From Sphingobacteriales bacterium (GTDB lineage Bacteria; Bacteroidota; Bacteroidia; UKL13-3), in NCBI GenBank assembly GCA_021298155.1, contig JAJTEN010000009.1:1-60439 (forward strand): DNA of 60,439 bases. Reading direction: 5' to 3'. Both the position numbers and the translations under genes were made by a program. Below, one piece after another: positions 44,097-53,131 of the stretch. The notes below the pieces were generated by a model, which saw only the letters and a list, made by a program, of their open reading frames with translations, was not told where the DNA came from and did not search any database. Every line of letters starts with the position of its first letter. The first letter of the stretch is position 1.

Positions 44097-45266
44097 ATGC
44101 AGTACAACAAAAGATATATTTTCCACTATTTAGTACAGGTTTTTATACTTGCAGCCTACCTAGTATTTACATGTTCAACTGTTGTGGCGCAGGATCACGA
44201 AAATCACAATCACCCATCAATAGATTCAACCCACTCTGTTGAGTCAACTAGCCAAACACATGATGCAACTGCTCATGCAAGCGAATCTCACGGTGAAGAA
44301 AAAGTAGACGCAGGTAAATTAATCATGGAACACATTGCAGATGCGCACGATTGGCATATTGCAACAATAGGGCATACTCACATTTCTATTCCACTTCCAA
44401 TAATTATTAAAGACAATGCAGGGATAAAAATATTTTTATCTTCTAAATTTGATCACGGTCACGCTACCTACCAAGGATATAGGTTAGAAGAGGGTAAGCT
44501 GATTGCAGTAAATGAAGACGGTAGCATCAATCAAGAGGCAAATTTTTACGACCTTTCAATTACTAAAAATGTTGCGAGTATGCTCATTTCGGTTATTTTA
44601 TTGTGTTGGATTATGTTTTCAGTAGCTGCTTCATACACTAACAATAAAGGTAAAGCACCAAAAGGATTAGCAAACCTCATTGAAATGGCTATTATATTTA
44701 TCAGAGACGAAGTTGCTAAGCCATCTATAGGGTCAAAATATGCTAAGTTTTTGCCTTATTTATTAACCATCTTCTTCTTTATTTTTATCAATAATCTATT
44801 CGGTTTGATCCCAATTTTCCCAGGCGGAGCAAATGTGACAGGCAACATTGCAATCACTTTGGTTCTGGCAATTTTCACTTTTGTTATTACTAGCATAAAT
44901 GGTAATAAAAGTTACTGGGGACATATATTTATGCCACCTGGAGTACCCAAAGCATTATGGATATTGCTGGTTCCAATTGAAATAATTGGTATGCTCAATA
45001 AGCCAATCGTTTTAATGATTCGTTTATTTGCAAATATTACTGCAGGACATATTATTATTTTAGGGTTTTTTAGTTTAATATTCATTTTCGGCGCCATGAA
45101 CCAAGGATTAGGATTAGGGGTTTCTGTATTGTCTGTGGCCTTTACCGTATTCATGAATTTCTTGGAACTATTAGTTGCCTTTTTACAAGCTTATGTATTT
45201 ACCTTGCTCTCGGCCTTGTATTTTGGTTCAGCCGTTGAAGAGCACCACCACGAAGAACATCATTAA
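44097..45266 (+). CDS. atpB: ATP synthase F0 subunit a
   Basis: 389 residues, longer than E. coli (271) because of an N-terminal extension: signal-like helix 10-30 ending VVAQ, then a His/Glu/Ser-rich stretch 33-68 (DHENHNH and others). The core membrane domain is about 155-380; the essential Arg is about residue 309 in MIRLFANITAGH. The C-terminus is also His-rich (EEHHHEEHH). The extended form is common in Bacteroidota; the His clusters are more pronounced than usual. Role of the His segments unknown. The c subunit gene follows by 36 bp. Confidence 0.95.
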   Translation: MQYNKRYIFHYLVQVFILAAYLVFTCSTVVAQDHENHNHPSIDSTHSVESTSQTHDATAHASESHGEEKVDAGKLIMEHIADAHDWHIATIGHTHISIPLPIIIKDNAGIKIFLSSKFDHGHATYQGYRLEEGKLIAVNEDGSINQEANFYDLSITKNVASMLISVILLCWIMFSVAASYTNNKGKAPKGLANLIEMAIIFIRDEVAKPSIGSKYAKFLPYLLTIFFFIFINNLFGLIPIFPGGANVTGNIAITLVLAIFTFVITSINGNKSYWGHIFMPPGVPKALWILLVPIEIIGMLNKPIVLMIRLFANITAGHIIILGFFSLIFIFGAMNQGLGLGVSVLSVAFTVFMNFLELLVAFLQAYVFTLLSALYFGSAVEEHHHEEHH

Positions 45267-45269
45267 TAA

Positions 45270-45560
<291 letters not shown>

Positions 45561-45570
45561 TCGAAATACA

Positions 45571-45605
45571 AAACAGAATGCAATAGTTGCTATTGCATTC
45601 TGTTT
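45571..45605 (+). promoter_or_regulatory. Intra-operon hairpin between atpE and atpF
   Basis: Perfect 16-bp arms AAACAGAATGCAATAG (45571-45586) and complement (45590-45605) with loop TTG. Only a short T-run (TTT) follows, so partial termination or 3'-end stabilisation of the upstream mRNA is likelier than full termination. It could let atpE mRNA exceed that of atpF onward. Confidence 0.65.
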
Positions 45606-45653
45606 ATCATTGTATTTCCATTATCTCATTAAATCATTAAATAAAAACAAAGC

Positions 45654-46148
45654 ATGGAATTAGTAAAACCTGGTTTAGGGCTAATTTTTTGGATGACCAT
45701 TACGTTTAGTATCGTATTGTTTATCTTATCTAAATTTGCCTGGAAACCAATCTTAAATTCGATAAGGGAGCGGGAAGACTCTATTAATAGTGCATTGAAT
45801 GCTGCTGAAGATGCGCGCAAACAAATGAGCGCATTACAAGCTGATAATGAGAAATTATTAAATCAAGCGCGTGCCGAACGTGAGGTGATGTTAAAGGAAG
45901 CTCAGGAAATGAAAGAACATATCATTGCCCAAGCTAAAAAAACAGCCGATGAAGAGGGACAAAAATTAATAGCTAAAGCAAATGCTTCGATTGAATCAGC
46001 AAAAATAAACGCAATGAATGAGCTAAAAACGCAAGTTGCTGTTTTATCTGTTGATTTAGCCGAGAAGGTATTGCGCAAGAAAATGGAGAACCGTGCTGAG
46101 CAAGAGGCTTTTGTTAATGAGAATTTAAAATCTATTACATTAAACTAA
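45654..46148 (+). CDS. atpF: ATP synthase F0 subunit b
   Basis: 164 residues. Single membrane helix 8-27 (GLIFWMTITFSIVLFILSKF), then a long charged coiled coil (30-150) rich in Glu, Ala and Lys, the peripheral stalk that holds delta. Typical b subunit length. 93 bp after atpE, with the hairpin between; the delta gene begins 1 bp after its stop. Confidence 0.95.
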   Translation: MELVKPGLGLIFWMTITFSIVLFILSKFAWKPILNSIREREDSINSALNAAEDARKQMSALQADNEKLLNQARAEREVMLKEAQEMKEHIIAQAKKTADEEGQKLIAKANASIESAKINAMNELKTQVAVLSVDLAEKVLRKKMENRAEQEAFVNENLKSITLN

Positions 46149-46149
46149 C

Positions 46150-46701
46150 ATGGCTGAACAAAGAGTATCAGGCAGATATGCCAAATCATTAATCGACTTA
46201 GCTGTAGCACAGAATAAACTCGATTTGATTTATGCCGATATGTTGGTTTTTCAAACAACGCTAGATGCAAATCCTGCATTGGTTGTTTTGTTTAAAAGTC
46301 CAATTGTTCAGGGCGACAAAAAACTTGCCGTAGTAAATAAAATTTTCGCTGCTTCATTTAACCCTATTACTATTTCTTTTTTGGAGATTGTAATCCGTAA
46401 GAAACGCGAATATTACCTACCTGATATGGCCACTGCTTTTATTGGCATATATAATGATATCAATAAAATTACTTCAGCTAAAGTTACCACCGCGGTAGCT
46501 GTTAGTGATACGGTAATTAACGAGGTGAAAGCCTTTATTGAAAAACAAACAGGTAAAAAAGTAATCTTAGAGACCGCTGTGAACGCAGATATTATTGGAG
46601 GTTTGGTTATCCAAATGGAAGATAAATTGTACGATTCTAGCATTTCTGGAAAACTTAGAAAAGCAAAACAAGAATTATTAAATACTTACATTTCAAAATA
46701 A
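46150..46701 (+). CDS. atpH: ATP synthase F1 subunit delta
   Basis: 183 residues. N-terminal domain starts RVSGRYAKSLIDLAVAQNK; C-terminal region has the NADIIGGLVIQMEDKLYDSSISGKL signature of delta/OSCP. Links the b stalk to the top of the alpha3beta3 head. One base separates its start from the atpF stop. Confidence 0.95.
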   Translation: MAEQRVSGRYAKSLIDLAVAQNKLDLIYADMLVFQTTLDANPALVVLFKSPIVQGDKKLAVVNKIFAASFNPITISFLEIVIRKKREYYLPDMATAFIGIYNDINKITSAKVTTAVAVSDTVINEVKAFIEKQTGKKVILETAVNADIIGGLVIQMEDKLYDSSISGKLRKAKQELLNTYISK

Positions 46702-46710
46702 CATTTCATT

Positions 46711-48291
46711 ATGGTAGAAATTAGACCAGATGAGGTATCAGCCATCATAAGAGAGCAATTAAGCAATTTTAAGTCTGAGACCGAACTTGAAGAAGTGGGA
46801 ACCGTACTCCAGGTGGGTGATGGTATCGCACGTATCTACGGATTAACCAAAGTTCAGTCGGGCGAGCTGATTGAATTTGCGAATGGCGTACAAGGTATCG
46901 TATTGAACCTTGAAGAAGATAACGTTGGAGCAGTATTATTGGGTTCATCCGATTCAATTATTGAGGGTGACACCGTTAAACGTACCGGTCGTATCGCTTC
47001 TATTAAAGTAGGAGAAGGTATGATGGGTCGCGTAGTTAATACATTGGGTCAGCCTATTGATGGAAAAGGTCCAATCACAGGTGATTTATATGAAATGCCT
47101 TTAGAGCGTAAAGCTCCAGGTGTTATTTATCGTGAGCCGGTGAAAGAACCACTTCAAACGGGTATCAAAGCAATTGATGCGATGATTCCTATTGGTCGTG
47201 GTCAGCGTGAGTTGGTTATTGGCGATCGTCAAACAGGTAAAACAGCTGTTTGTATTGATGCCATTATCAATCAAAAAGAATTTTACGATGCAGGTAAACC
47301 AGTATTCTGTATCTATGTGGCATGTGGACAAAAAGCATCAACGGTAGCACAGGTTGTTAAAACCTTAGAAGAGCGTGGAGCAATGCCCTATACAGTAATC
47401 GTTTCTGCAACTTCATCTGATCCTGCACCAATGCAGTTCTTTGCCCCTATGGCAGGTGCTGCTATTGGAGAATTTATCCGTGATACGGGTAGACCAGCTT
47501 TGGTTGTTTATGATGATTTATCGAAACAAGCAGTAGCATACCGCGAGGTTTCTTTATTGTTACGTCGCCCACCAGGTCGCGAAGCTTATCCAGGAGATGT
47601 ATTTTATTTGCATAGCCGTTTGTTAGAAAGATCTGCAAAGATTAATGGTACAGACAGCATTGCGCAACAAATGAATGATTTGCCGGCTTCTATTAAGCAT
47701 TTAGTAAAAGGTGGAGGCTCATTAACTGCACTTCCGATTATTGAAACACAAGCTGGCGACGTTTCTGCCTATATTCCAACCAATGTAATTTCTATTACAG
47801 ATGGTCAGATTTTCTTGGAAGCTAACTTATTTAACTCAGGTATTCGTCCGGCTATTAACGTAGGTATTTCTGTATCTCGTGTGGGTGGTAATGCCCAAAT
47901 TAAGTCGATGAAAAAAGTAGCGGGTACATTAAAGTTGGATCAAGCTCAATACCGTGAACTAGAGGCTTTCTCTAAATTTGGTTCCGACCTAGATGCGGCA
48001 ACAAAATCTGTTTTAGCAAAAGGTGCTCGTAACGTAGAAATTTTGAAACAAGGACAATTCTCTCCATTGCGTGTGGAACAACAAACGGCTATTATTTATT
48101 TAGGAACCAAAGGCTTATTAACTGCTGTTCCTGTGAATAAAGTACGTGAGTTTGAATCTGAATTCTTGAACTTTTTGGAAAACAAACACAAGGATGTGTT
48201 AGATACCATTAAGAAAGGTGGAATTGGAGATGATGTAACCAGTGTATTGGAAGCAGTTGCAAAAGATTTAAGTGCTAAATACAGCGCATAA
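46711..48291 (+). CDS. atpA: ATP synthase F1 subunit alpha
   Basis: 526 residues. Walker A GDRQTGKT at 171-178, catalytic-interface Arg in the PGREAYPGD region near 290, and the [16 protein letters not shown] segment. Non-catalytic nucleotide-binding subunit. 9 bp after atpH. Confidence 0.97.
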   Translation: MVEIRPDEVSAIIREQLSNFKSETELEEVGTVLQVGDGIARIYGLTKVQSGELIEFANGVQGIVLNLEEDNVGAVLLGSSDSIIEGDTVKRTGRIASIKVGEGMMGRVVNTLGQPIDGKGPITGDLYEMPLERKAPGVIYREPVKEPLQTGIKAIDAMIPIGRGQRELVIGDRQTGKTAVCIDAIINQKEFYDAGKPVFCIYVACGQKASTVAQVVKTLEERGAMPYTVIVSATSSDPAPMQFFAPMAGAAIGEFIRDTGRPALVVYDDLSKQAVAYREVSLLLRRPPGREAYPGDVFYLHSRLLERSAKINGTDSIAQQMNDLPASIKHLVKGGGSLTALPIIETQAGDVSAYIPTNVISITDGQIFLEANLFNSGIRPAINVGISVSRVGGNAQIKSMKKVAGTLKLDQAQYRELEAFSKFGSDLDAATKSVLAKGARNVEILKQGQFSPLRVEQQTAIIYLGTKGLLTAVPVNKVREFESEFLNFLENKHKDVLDTIKKGGIGDDVTSVLEAVAKDLSAKYSA

Positions 48292-48314
48292 TTAAAGGCA
48301 GTTTAAACTAAAAA

Positions 48315-49184
48315 ATGGCTAATTTAAAAGAAGTTCGTATACGTATTGCCTCGGTAAATTCAACGCAGCAAATTACCAAAGCTATGAAGCTGGTAAGTGC
48401 TACTAAGCTGAGAAGAGCGCAAAATGCCATCCAACAAATGAGACCTTATGCTCAAAAGTTGAATGGAATTTTAGCCAACCTAGCAGACTCTATGGATGTT
48501 GATTCGTTAAAGGTATACTTTAATCAGCGTCCAATGAAAAAGGTACTATTGGTGGTTATTACTTCTGATAGAGGTTTGTGTGGTGGCTTTAATGCCAATG
48601 TAATTAAACTGGCAAACAGGTTAATTAAAGAAGATTTTGCTGGCAAAGAGGTAACTATATTGCCTATAGGCAAAAAGGCATTTGAGTTTTTTAGTAAAAC
48701 CAATACACCTGTTATACCAACTTTTAAAGATACCTACCAAAATTTGAATGCAGCATCAGGATTTGCCATTGGAGATTTTGTTTTAAACCAATTTCACCAA
48801 GGTGCATTTGATAAAGTTGAAATTGTATACAATCAATTTAAAAATGCCGCAACTCAAGTATTAGTTAATGAGGCATATTTGCCTATTGCTCCTCAAAATA
48901 TGAGTGGCAAAGCATCTAAGAATGATTTTATTTTTGAACCTAATAAAGTAGAAATTCTTGAAACATTAATTCCAAGAATTTTGAAAACACAGGTTTACAA
49001 AGCATTGTTAGACTCATTTGCTTCAGAACATGGCGCAAGAATGATTGCTATGGACAAAGCAACAGATAATGCAGGTGAATTAATTAAAGCCCTAAAGTTA
49101 GAGTATAACCGCGCTCGCCAAAGCGCCATTACTACTGAGATTTCTGAAATCGTAGGTGGTGCAGCAGCCTTGAGCGGTTCATAA
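48315..49184 (+). CDS. atpG: ATP synthase F1 subunit gamma
   Basis: 289 residues. Terminal coiled-coil helices: MANLKEVRIRIASVNSTQQI with TKAMKLVSATKLRRAQ at the N-terminus and a C-terminal NRARQSAITTEISEIVGGA. SDRGLCGGFNANV is the conserved central motif. The rotor shaft. Last gene of this operon: atpD (beta) and atpC (epsilon) do not follow and are not elsewhere in the window, an arrangement found in many Bacteroidota. Confidence 0.96.
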   Translation: MANLKEVRIRIASVNSTQQITKAMKLVSATKLRRAQNAIQQMRPYAQKLNGILANLADSMDVDSLKVYFNQRPMKKVLLVVITSDRGLCGGFNANVIKLANRLIKEDFAGKEVTILPIGKKAFEFFSKTNTPVIPTFKDTYQNLNAASGFAIGDFVLNQFHQGAFDKVEIVYNQFKNAATQVLVNEAYLPIAPQNMSGKASKNDFIFEPNKVEILETLIPRILKTQVYKALLDSFASEHGARMIAMDKATDNAGELIKALKLEYNRARQSAITTEISEIVGGAAALSGS

Positions 49185-49202
49185 TTTTTAAAAAAATGGT
49201 AG

Positions 49203-49239
49203 AAAAGCCGAATTACAGTATTGTAATTCGGCTTTTTTT
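49203..49239 (+). terminator. Terminator of the ATP synthase operon
   Basis: Perfect 15-bp arms AAAAGCCGAATTACA (49203-49217) and complement (49222-49236) around loop GTAT, then T-run to 49239. Strong intrinsic terminator 19 bp after atpG. Confidence 0.92.
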
Positions 49240-49298
49240 ATGTTCTCTTATTTCATTTTAGTTTTTTAACGCTATTTTCGTAAGCTAATTTATTAAAC

Positions 49299-49733
49299 AT
49301 GTCTAAAGCAGAAATACATACCGCAAAAGGAGTAATGAAGATTGAGTTCTTTGATACAGATGCTCCAAATACTGTTGCCAATTTTTTAAAGTTAGCCAAA
49401 AGTGGCTTTTATGATGGTGTAACTTTTCACCGCGTAATTCCTGATTTTGTGATTCAAGGTGGCGATCCAACTGGTACAGGTGCCGGTGGGCCAGGTTATA
49501 AAATTGATTGTGAGTTAACAGGTGAAAATCAATACCACGATAGAGGTGTTTTATCTATGGCTCATGCCGGTAGAAATACAGGTGGATCGCAATTTTTCAT
49601 TTGTCACAGTCGCAACAATACAGCTCATTTAGATCGCAACCACACTTGTTTTGGTAAAGTATATGAAGGTTTAGATGTGATAGACGACATCCGCCAAGGG
49701 GATGTAATGACCAAAGTGATTGTGATTGAATAG
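49299..49733 (+). CDS. Cyclophilin-type peptidyl-prolyl cis-trans isomerase
   Basis: 144 residues, minimal single-domain cyclophilin without a signal peptide, so cytoplasmic. Family motifs: [19 protein letters not shown] with the catalytic Arg, [10 protein letters not shown], and [12 protein letters not shown]. It catalyses proline isomerisation in protein folding. Monocistronic; 76 bp before serS. Confidence 0.94.
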   Translation: MSKAEIHTAKGVMKIEFFDTDAPNTVANFLKLAKSGFYDGVTFHRVIPDFVIQGGDPTGTGAGGPGYKIDCELTGENQYHDRGVLSMAHAGRNTGGSQFFICHSRNNTAHLDRNHTCFGKVYEGLDVIDDIRQGDVMTKVIVIE

Positions 49734-49808
49734 GTATTTGGCCTGTTACTCCTATTTCATTCTTAACATTACCCGCCATTAATAGCATTATCCTTAAATA
49801 ATACATTC

Positions 49809-51080
49809 ATGTTAGCATTACAATACCTTCGCGAAAATACAGAAGAAGCTAAAACCCGCATTAGTAAAAGAAACCCAAAATTTGTGGAAACCATCGATCA
49901 GGTTTTGGCTTTGGATGAAGAAAATAGGAAGGCAAAATCTGAGATGGAGAAAAACCAATCAGAGGCAAATGGATTGGCCAAAAAGATAGGTGATTTAATG
50001 AAGGCAGGGAATCGGGCAGAAGCCGACGAATTAAAGGTTCAAACCGCTCAATTAAAAGAATTAGGTAAAGTATTAGAGGAACGCGCAAAACAATTGGAGC
50101 AAGAATTATTCGATGTTTTAGTAACTCTTCCAAACACACCGCACGAATCTGTACCTAATGGTACTTCTGCGGAAGATAATTATACAGTTTTTCAGCATGG
50201 CGAAATTCCTGCATTGCATGATGCAGCTGTTCCTCATTGGGATTTGATAAAACAATATGATTTAATCGACTTTGAATTAGGTTCAAAAATTAGTGGTGCG
50301 GGCTTTCCTGTTTATAAAGGTAAGGGTGCACGATTACAAAGAGCCATGATTAATTTCTTTTTAGACGAGGCTTTAGCCGCAGGATACCAAGAAATTATGC
50401 CACCATTATTGGTGAATGCAGACAGTGGTTTTGGTACCGGACAATTACCGGATAAAGAAGGACAAATGTACCATGCCAGCGTGGATGATTTGTATTTAAT
50501 TCCAACAGCTGAAGTGCCCATCACAAATATTTACCGTGATGTTATTTTAAAAGAAGAAGATTTGCCTATCAAAAATGTTGGATATACGCCTTGTTTTAGA
50601 AGAGAAGCGGGTGCCTGGGGTGCACATGTTCGTGGGCTGAACCGATTACACCAATTTGATAAAGTAGAGATTGTTCAAATTGCACATCCAAACGATTCAT
50701 ATGCCTTGTTGGATGAAATGGTTATTCATGTGAAGGGATTACTAGAGAAATTAGAATTGCCATACCGAATTTTACATTTATGTGGAGGCGATATGGGTTT
50801 TACATCTGCATTGACCTATGATTTTGAAACCTACAGTGCCGCACAAGGACGTTGGTTGGAGGTAAGTTCTACGTCCAATTTTGAGAGTTTCCAGGCAAAT
50901 AGATTAAAGTGTAGGTTCAAGAATAAAGAAGGTAAAAACCAATTGGTGCATACTTTAAATGGCAGCGCCTTAGCCTTACCAAGAATATTAGCTACCCTAC
51001 TTGAAAATAATCAAACACCTAATGGCATTCGCATCCCTAAAGTATTGGTGCCATATTGTGGGTTTGATATGATTCACTAG
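49809..51080 (+). CDS. serS: Seryl-tRNA synthetase
   Basis: 423 residues, class II synthetase. N-terminal antiparallel coiled-coil arm about 25-110 that grips the tRNA long arm; motif 2 region PCFRREAGAWG, and motif 3 LNGSALALPRILATLLEN. LEVSSTSNFESFQANRLKCR carries the serine-specific residues. Its stop overlaps the lspA stop by 4 bp on the opposite strand. Confidence 0.97.
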   Translation: MLALQYLRENTEEAKTRISKRNPKFVETIDQVLALDEENRKAKSEMEKNQSEANGLAKKIGDLMKAGNRAEADELKVQTAQLKELGKVLEERAKQLEQELFDVLVTLPNTPHESVPNGTSAEDNYTVFQHGEIPALHDAAVPHWDLIKQYDLIDFELGSKISGAGFPVYKGKGARLQRAMINFFLDEALAAGYQEIMPPLLVNADSGFGTGQLPDKEGQMYHASVDDLYLIPTAEVPITNIYRDVILKEEDLPIKNVGYTPCFRREAGAWGAHVRGLNRLHQFDKVEIVQIAHPNDSYALLDEMVIHVKGLLEKLELPYRILHLCGGDMGFTSALTYDFETYSAAQGRWLEVSSTSNFESFQANRLKCRFKNKEGKNQLVHTLNGSALALPRILATLLENNQTPNGIRIPKVLVPYCGFDMIH

Positions 51081-51679
51081 CCTTGAATTTCCTCGTTAAC
51101 TTTATCTTTTAACTCTTCCGCTTCAGTAACCGATTTTTGCATGAATAAAATAATGACAAAGCCTATGCTAATGGCTGCGTCTGCAATATTGAAAACCGGA
51201 CGAAAAAATTCAAAATCTTCGCCTGCCCAAAAAGGAAAATTTTCTGGTATCGTAGTTTGAATGAGCGGAAAATAAAGCATGTCTACTACACGGCCATGAA
51301 ACCAAGAATCATAGCCAAAGTACACGCCATAAAAAATACTATCGATAATATTGCCTAATGCGCCAGAAACAATCATAATCCAACCATATACATATAAAGG
51401 TTTGGTGTCTTTTTTGATTAGGGTATATATATAATAAGCAATAACTGAAACAAAAATAATGCGAAATAGGGTTAAGAAAACTTTGCCCGTTTTACCCCCA
51501 AACTCTAAACCAAAAGCCATTCCATAATTTTCAGTGAAATGTAATTTGAACCAATCACCTAAAACAGCAATTTCTTCACCCAAATAAAAGTGATTTTTAA
51601 TATAGAGTTTGAAGTATTGGTCGACAGCCAAAATAACCAATAATAGGAAAATGGGAAGCGAATATTTTTTTAGGTTCAT
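51077..51679 (-). CDS. lspA: Lipoprotein signal peptidase (signal peptidase II)
   Basis: 200 residues, four membrane helices. Removes signal peptides of lipoproteins after lipid attachment. Aspartyl dyad Asp133 in GRVVDM and Asp167 in FNIADAAI; other conserved motifs are ENYGMAFG and GALGNIIDS. The loop between helices is longer than E. coli LspA, usual in Bacteroidota. It follows the DksA-like gene on the minus strand with the terminator at 51753-51787 between, so it may be transcribed apart. Confidence 0.94.
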   Translation of the reverse strand: MNLKKYSLPIFLLLVILAVDQYFKLYIKNHFYLGEEIAVLGDWFKLHFTENYGMAFGLEFGGKTGKVFLTLFRIIFVSVIAYYIYTLIKKDTKPLYVYGWIMIVSGALGNIIDSIFYGVYFGYDSWFHGRVVDMLYFPLIQTTIPENFPFWAGEDFEFFRPVFNIADAAISIGFVIILFMQKSVTEAEELKDKVNEEIQG

Positions 51680-51752
51680 ACAATAGGATTCTATTGCAAA
51701 TGTAAAAATTGCTATCAGCTTAACAAGTAAAAATTTGTTCGTGGGTAGGCAT

Positions 51753-51787
51753 AAAAAAACCTTCGTTTACTAAACGAAGGTTTTTTT
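51753..51787. terminator. Terminator between the DksA-like gene and lspA
   Basis: Symmetrical inverted repeat: A7 then CCTTCGTTTA (51760-51769), one-base centre, complementary arm and T7 to 51787. Bidirectional. On the minus strand it ends the ileS-DksA transcript before lspA. Confidence 0.88.
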
Positions 51788-51800
51788 ATGTAAGTAATGA

Positions 51801-52526
51801 TTATTTGTATTGCTGCAACTTCGCTTCCATACTCAAGGTAGTGTGCGGAACTGCGCGCAAACGCTCTTTTGAAATGAGCTTACCTGTAACTTTACAAATA
51901 CCATAAGTTTTGTTTTCAATACGGATAAGTGCATTCTCTAAGTTTTCAATAAATTTACGTTGGCGTGCGGCAAGCTGACTCAAATATTCTTTTTCTGAGG
52001 TTGATGCACCATCTTCTAGTTTATTGTATGAATTATCTGTTTCTGAACTGCCATTAATACCTGGGTTCGACATTTGCGCAAGTAGATTGTTCAATTCTTC
52101 CTTAGCCACAGATAGCTTTTTATTGATGAGTTGCTTAAATTCATTTAAATCATCATCACTATATCTTTTACTATCTGTAATAATTGGAGGTAGTTCCTCT
52201 GGTTTTTCCTCGAAAACCGGAGCTTTACTAATTACTTGCTTGGTTTCTACTCTTGCCTCAACTGATTTTTTACTTTTTATCGGTTTAGGAGCTATAGTAG
52301 GTTTAACAGAAACCTTACTTATTTTGCTTTTATTTGGTGTAGCTTTTTTAGGCTCAAGCTTTTTAGCGGCTACTGCTGCTACAGGTGCCTTCTTAGCTAT
52401 TGTTTTAGCTATCGGTTTGCTTATTACTTGAGTGGCTTTTTTAGGTGCTGCTTTTTTTACTGCTGTTTTTACAACTTTTTTAGGCGCTATCTTCTTTACC
52501 ACCTTCTTGGCAGCGGTTTTAACCAC
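51801..52526 (-). CDS. TraR/DksA-family protein domain, downstream (-1) frame of the fused gene
   Basis: 241 residues if started alone at 52526, but the natural product probably begins at 53128. Residues 1-60 continue the Lys/Ala/Val repeats of the upstream frame; about 120-241 are a TraR/DksA domain: YSDDDLNEFKQLINKKL, QLAARQRKFIENLENALIRIE and YGICKVTGKLISKERL with VPHTTLS. DksA-type proteins bind RNA polymerase. Only one Cys (GICKVTGK) replaces the usual four-Cys zinc finger, as in other Bacteroidota copies. It lies between ileS and lspA, a position often seen in this phylum. Start uncertain. Confidence 0.75.
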   Translation of the reverse strand: MVKTAAKKVVKKIAPKKVVKTAVKKAAPKKATQVISKPIAKTIAKKAPVAAVAAKKLEPKKATPNKSKISKVSVKPTIAPKPIKSKKSVEARVETKQVISKAPVFEEKPEELPPIITDSKRYSDDDLNEFKQLINKKLSVAKEELNNLLAQMSNPGINGSSETDNSYNKLEDGASTSEKEYLSQLAARQRKFIENLENALIRIENKTYGICKVTGKLISKERLRAVPHTTLSMEAKLQQYK

Positions 52527-53128
52527 TTTCTTTGGTGTAACTTTTTTGGCGCTACCTTCTTTACCACTTTCTTAGGAGCAGTTTTTACCACTTTCTTTGG
52601 CGTAACTTTTTTAGGTGCTAGCTTTTTTACTGCTTTCTTGGCTATGGTTTTAACCACTTTCTTAGGTGCTACTTTCTTTAGCACTTTTTTAGCTATGGTT
52701 TTCGCCGCTTTCTTAGGCGCTACTTTTTTTACCACTTTTTTAGGTGCTACCTTTTTTATGGTTTTCTTGGTTGCAGTTTTCACCACTTTTTTAGGTGCTA
52801 GCTTTTTTACTGCTTTCTTGGCTGCAGTTTTCACTGCTTTTTTAGGCGCAAGCTTCTTGGGTGCTACTTTTGCAGTTTTTTTGGCAATTGGTTTGCTTAC
52901 TTTTTTAATCGGCTCTTTTTTCTTTGCTACTTTAGCAAGTAGTTTTACCACTTTTTGGCTTGCTACTTTCTTCACAAGCGCTTTTTTAACAGCTGCTTTT
53001 TTACTCACCACTTTGGTTACTTTTTTAGCAACAACTTTTTTAACAGCTGCTTTTTTTGCTGCTACTTTTTTAGGTGCAGCCTTAACTGCTGCCTTTTTTC
53101 CTGTGCTTTTTGTAATTTTCTTAGCCAT
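52496..53128 (-). CDS. Histone-H1-like Lys/Ala-rich repeat protein, upstream frame of the fused gene
   Basis: 210 residues built from degenerate KKVAPKKVVKT-type repeats (Lys, Ala, Val, Pro, Thr), like bacterial histone-H1 homologues that bind DNA. It starts with MAKKITKSTGKKAAV 3 bp after the ileS stop. Its last 16 residues (from LHQRKWLKPL) no longer fit the repeat, because the frame leaves the repeat at the A6 run 52542-52547; a -1 shift there restores APKKVTPKK and runs into the DksA-like domain. A antisense ORF of 235 codons here is a shadow of the low-complexity repeat. Confidence 0.7.
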   Translation of the reverse strand: MAKKITKSTGKKAAVKAAPKKVAAKKAAVKKVVAKKVTKVVSKKAAVKKALVKKVASQKVVKLLAKVAKKKEPIKKVSKPIAKKTAKVAPKKLAPKKAVKTAAKKAVKKLAPKKVVKTATKKTIKKVAPKKVVKKVAPKKAAKTIAKKVLKKVAPKKVVKTIAKKAVKKLAPKKVTPKKVVKTAPKKVVKKVAPKKLHQRKWLKPLPRRW

Positions 53129-53131
53129 GGC

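Larger units (their letters stand above)
51801..53128 (-). pseudogene. Whole H1-like/DksA gene joined by one -1 shift (frameshift, programmed or artefact)
   Basis: With a -1 shift at the heptamer A AAA AAG (plus-strand 52541-52547), the two frames give one protein of about 442 residues: H1-like repeat about 1-320, TraR/DksA domain about 325-442. The heptamer is the canonical slippery sequence known from E. coli dnaX. The upstream frame stops about 45 nt after the site. Interpretations: real programmed shift making two products, a genuine mutation, or a missing base in a homopolymer. I label it broken only in this conservative sense. Confidence 0.55.

Noticed and set aside
52496-53128. Minisatellite-type DNA repeat as a mobile or structural element
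   Set aside because: The periodicity follows codons and gives a Lys/Ala/Val repeat protein; the DNA units are degenerate.
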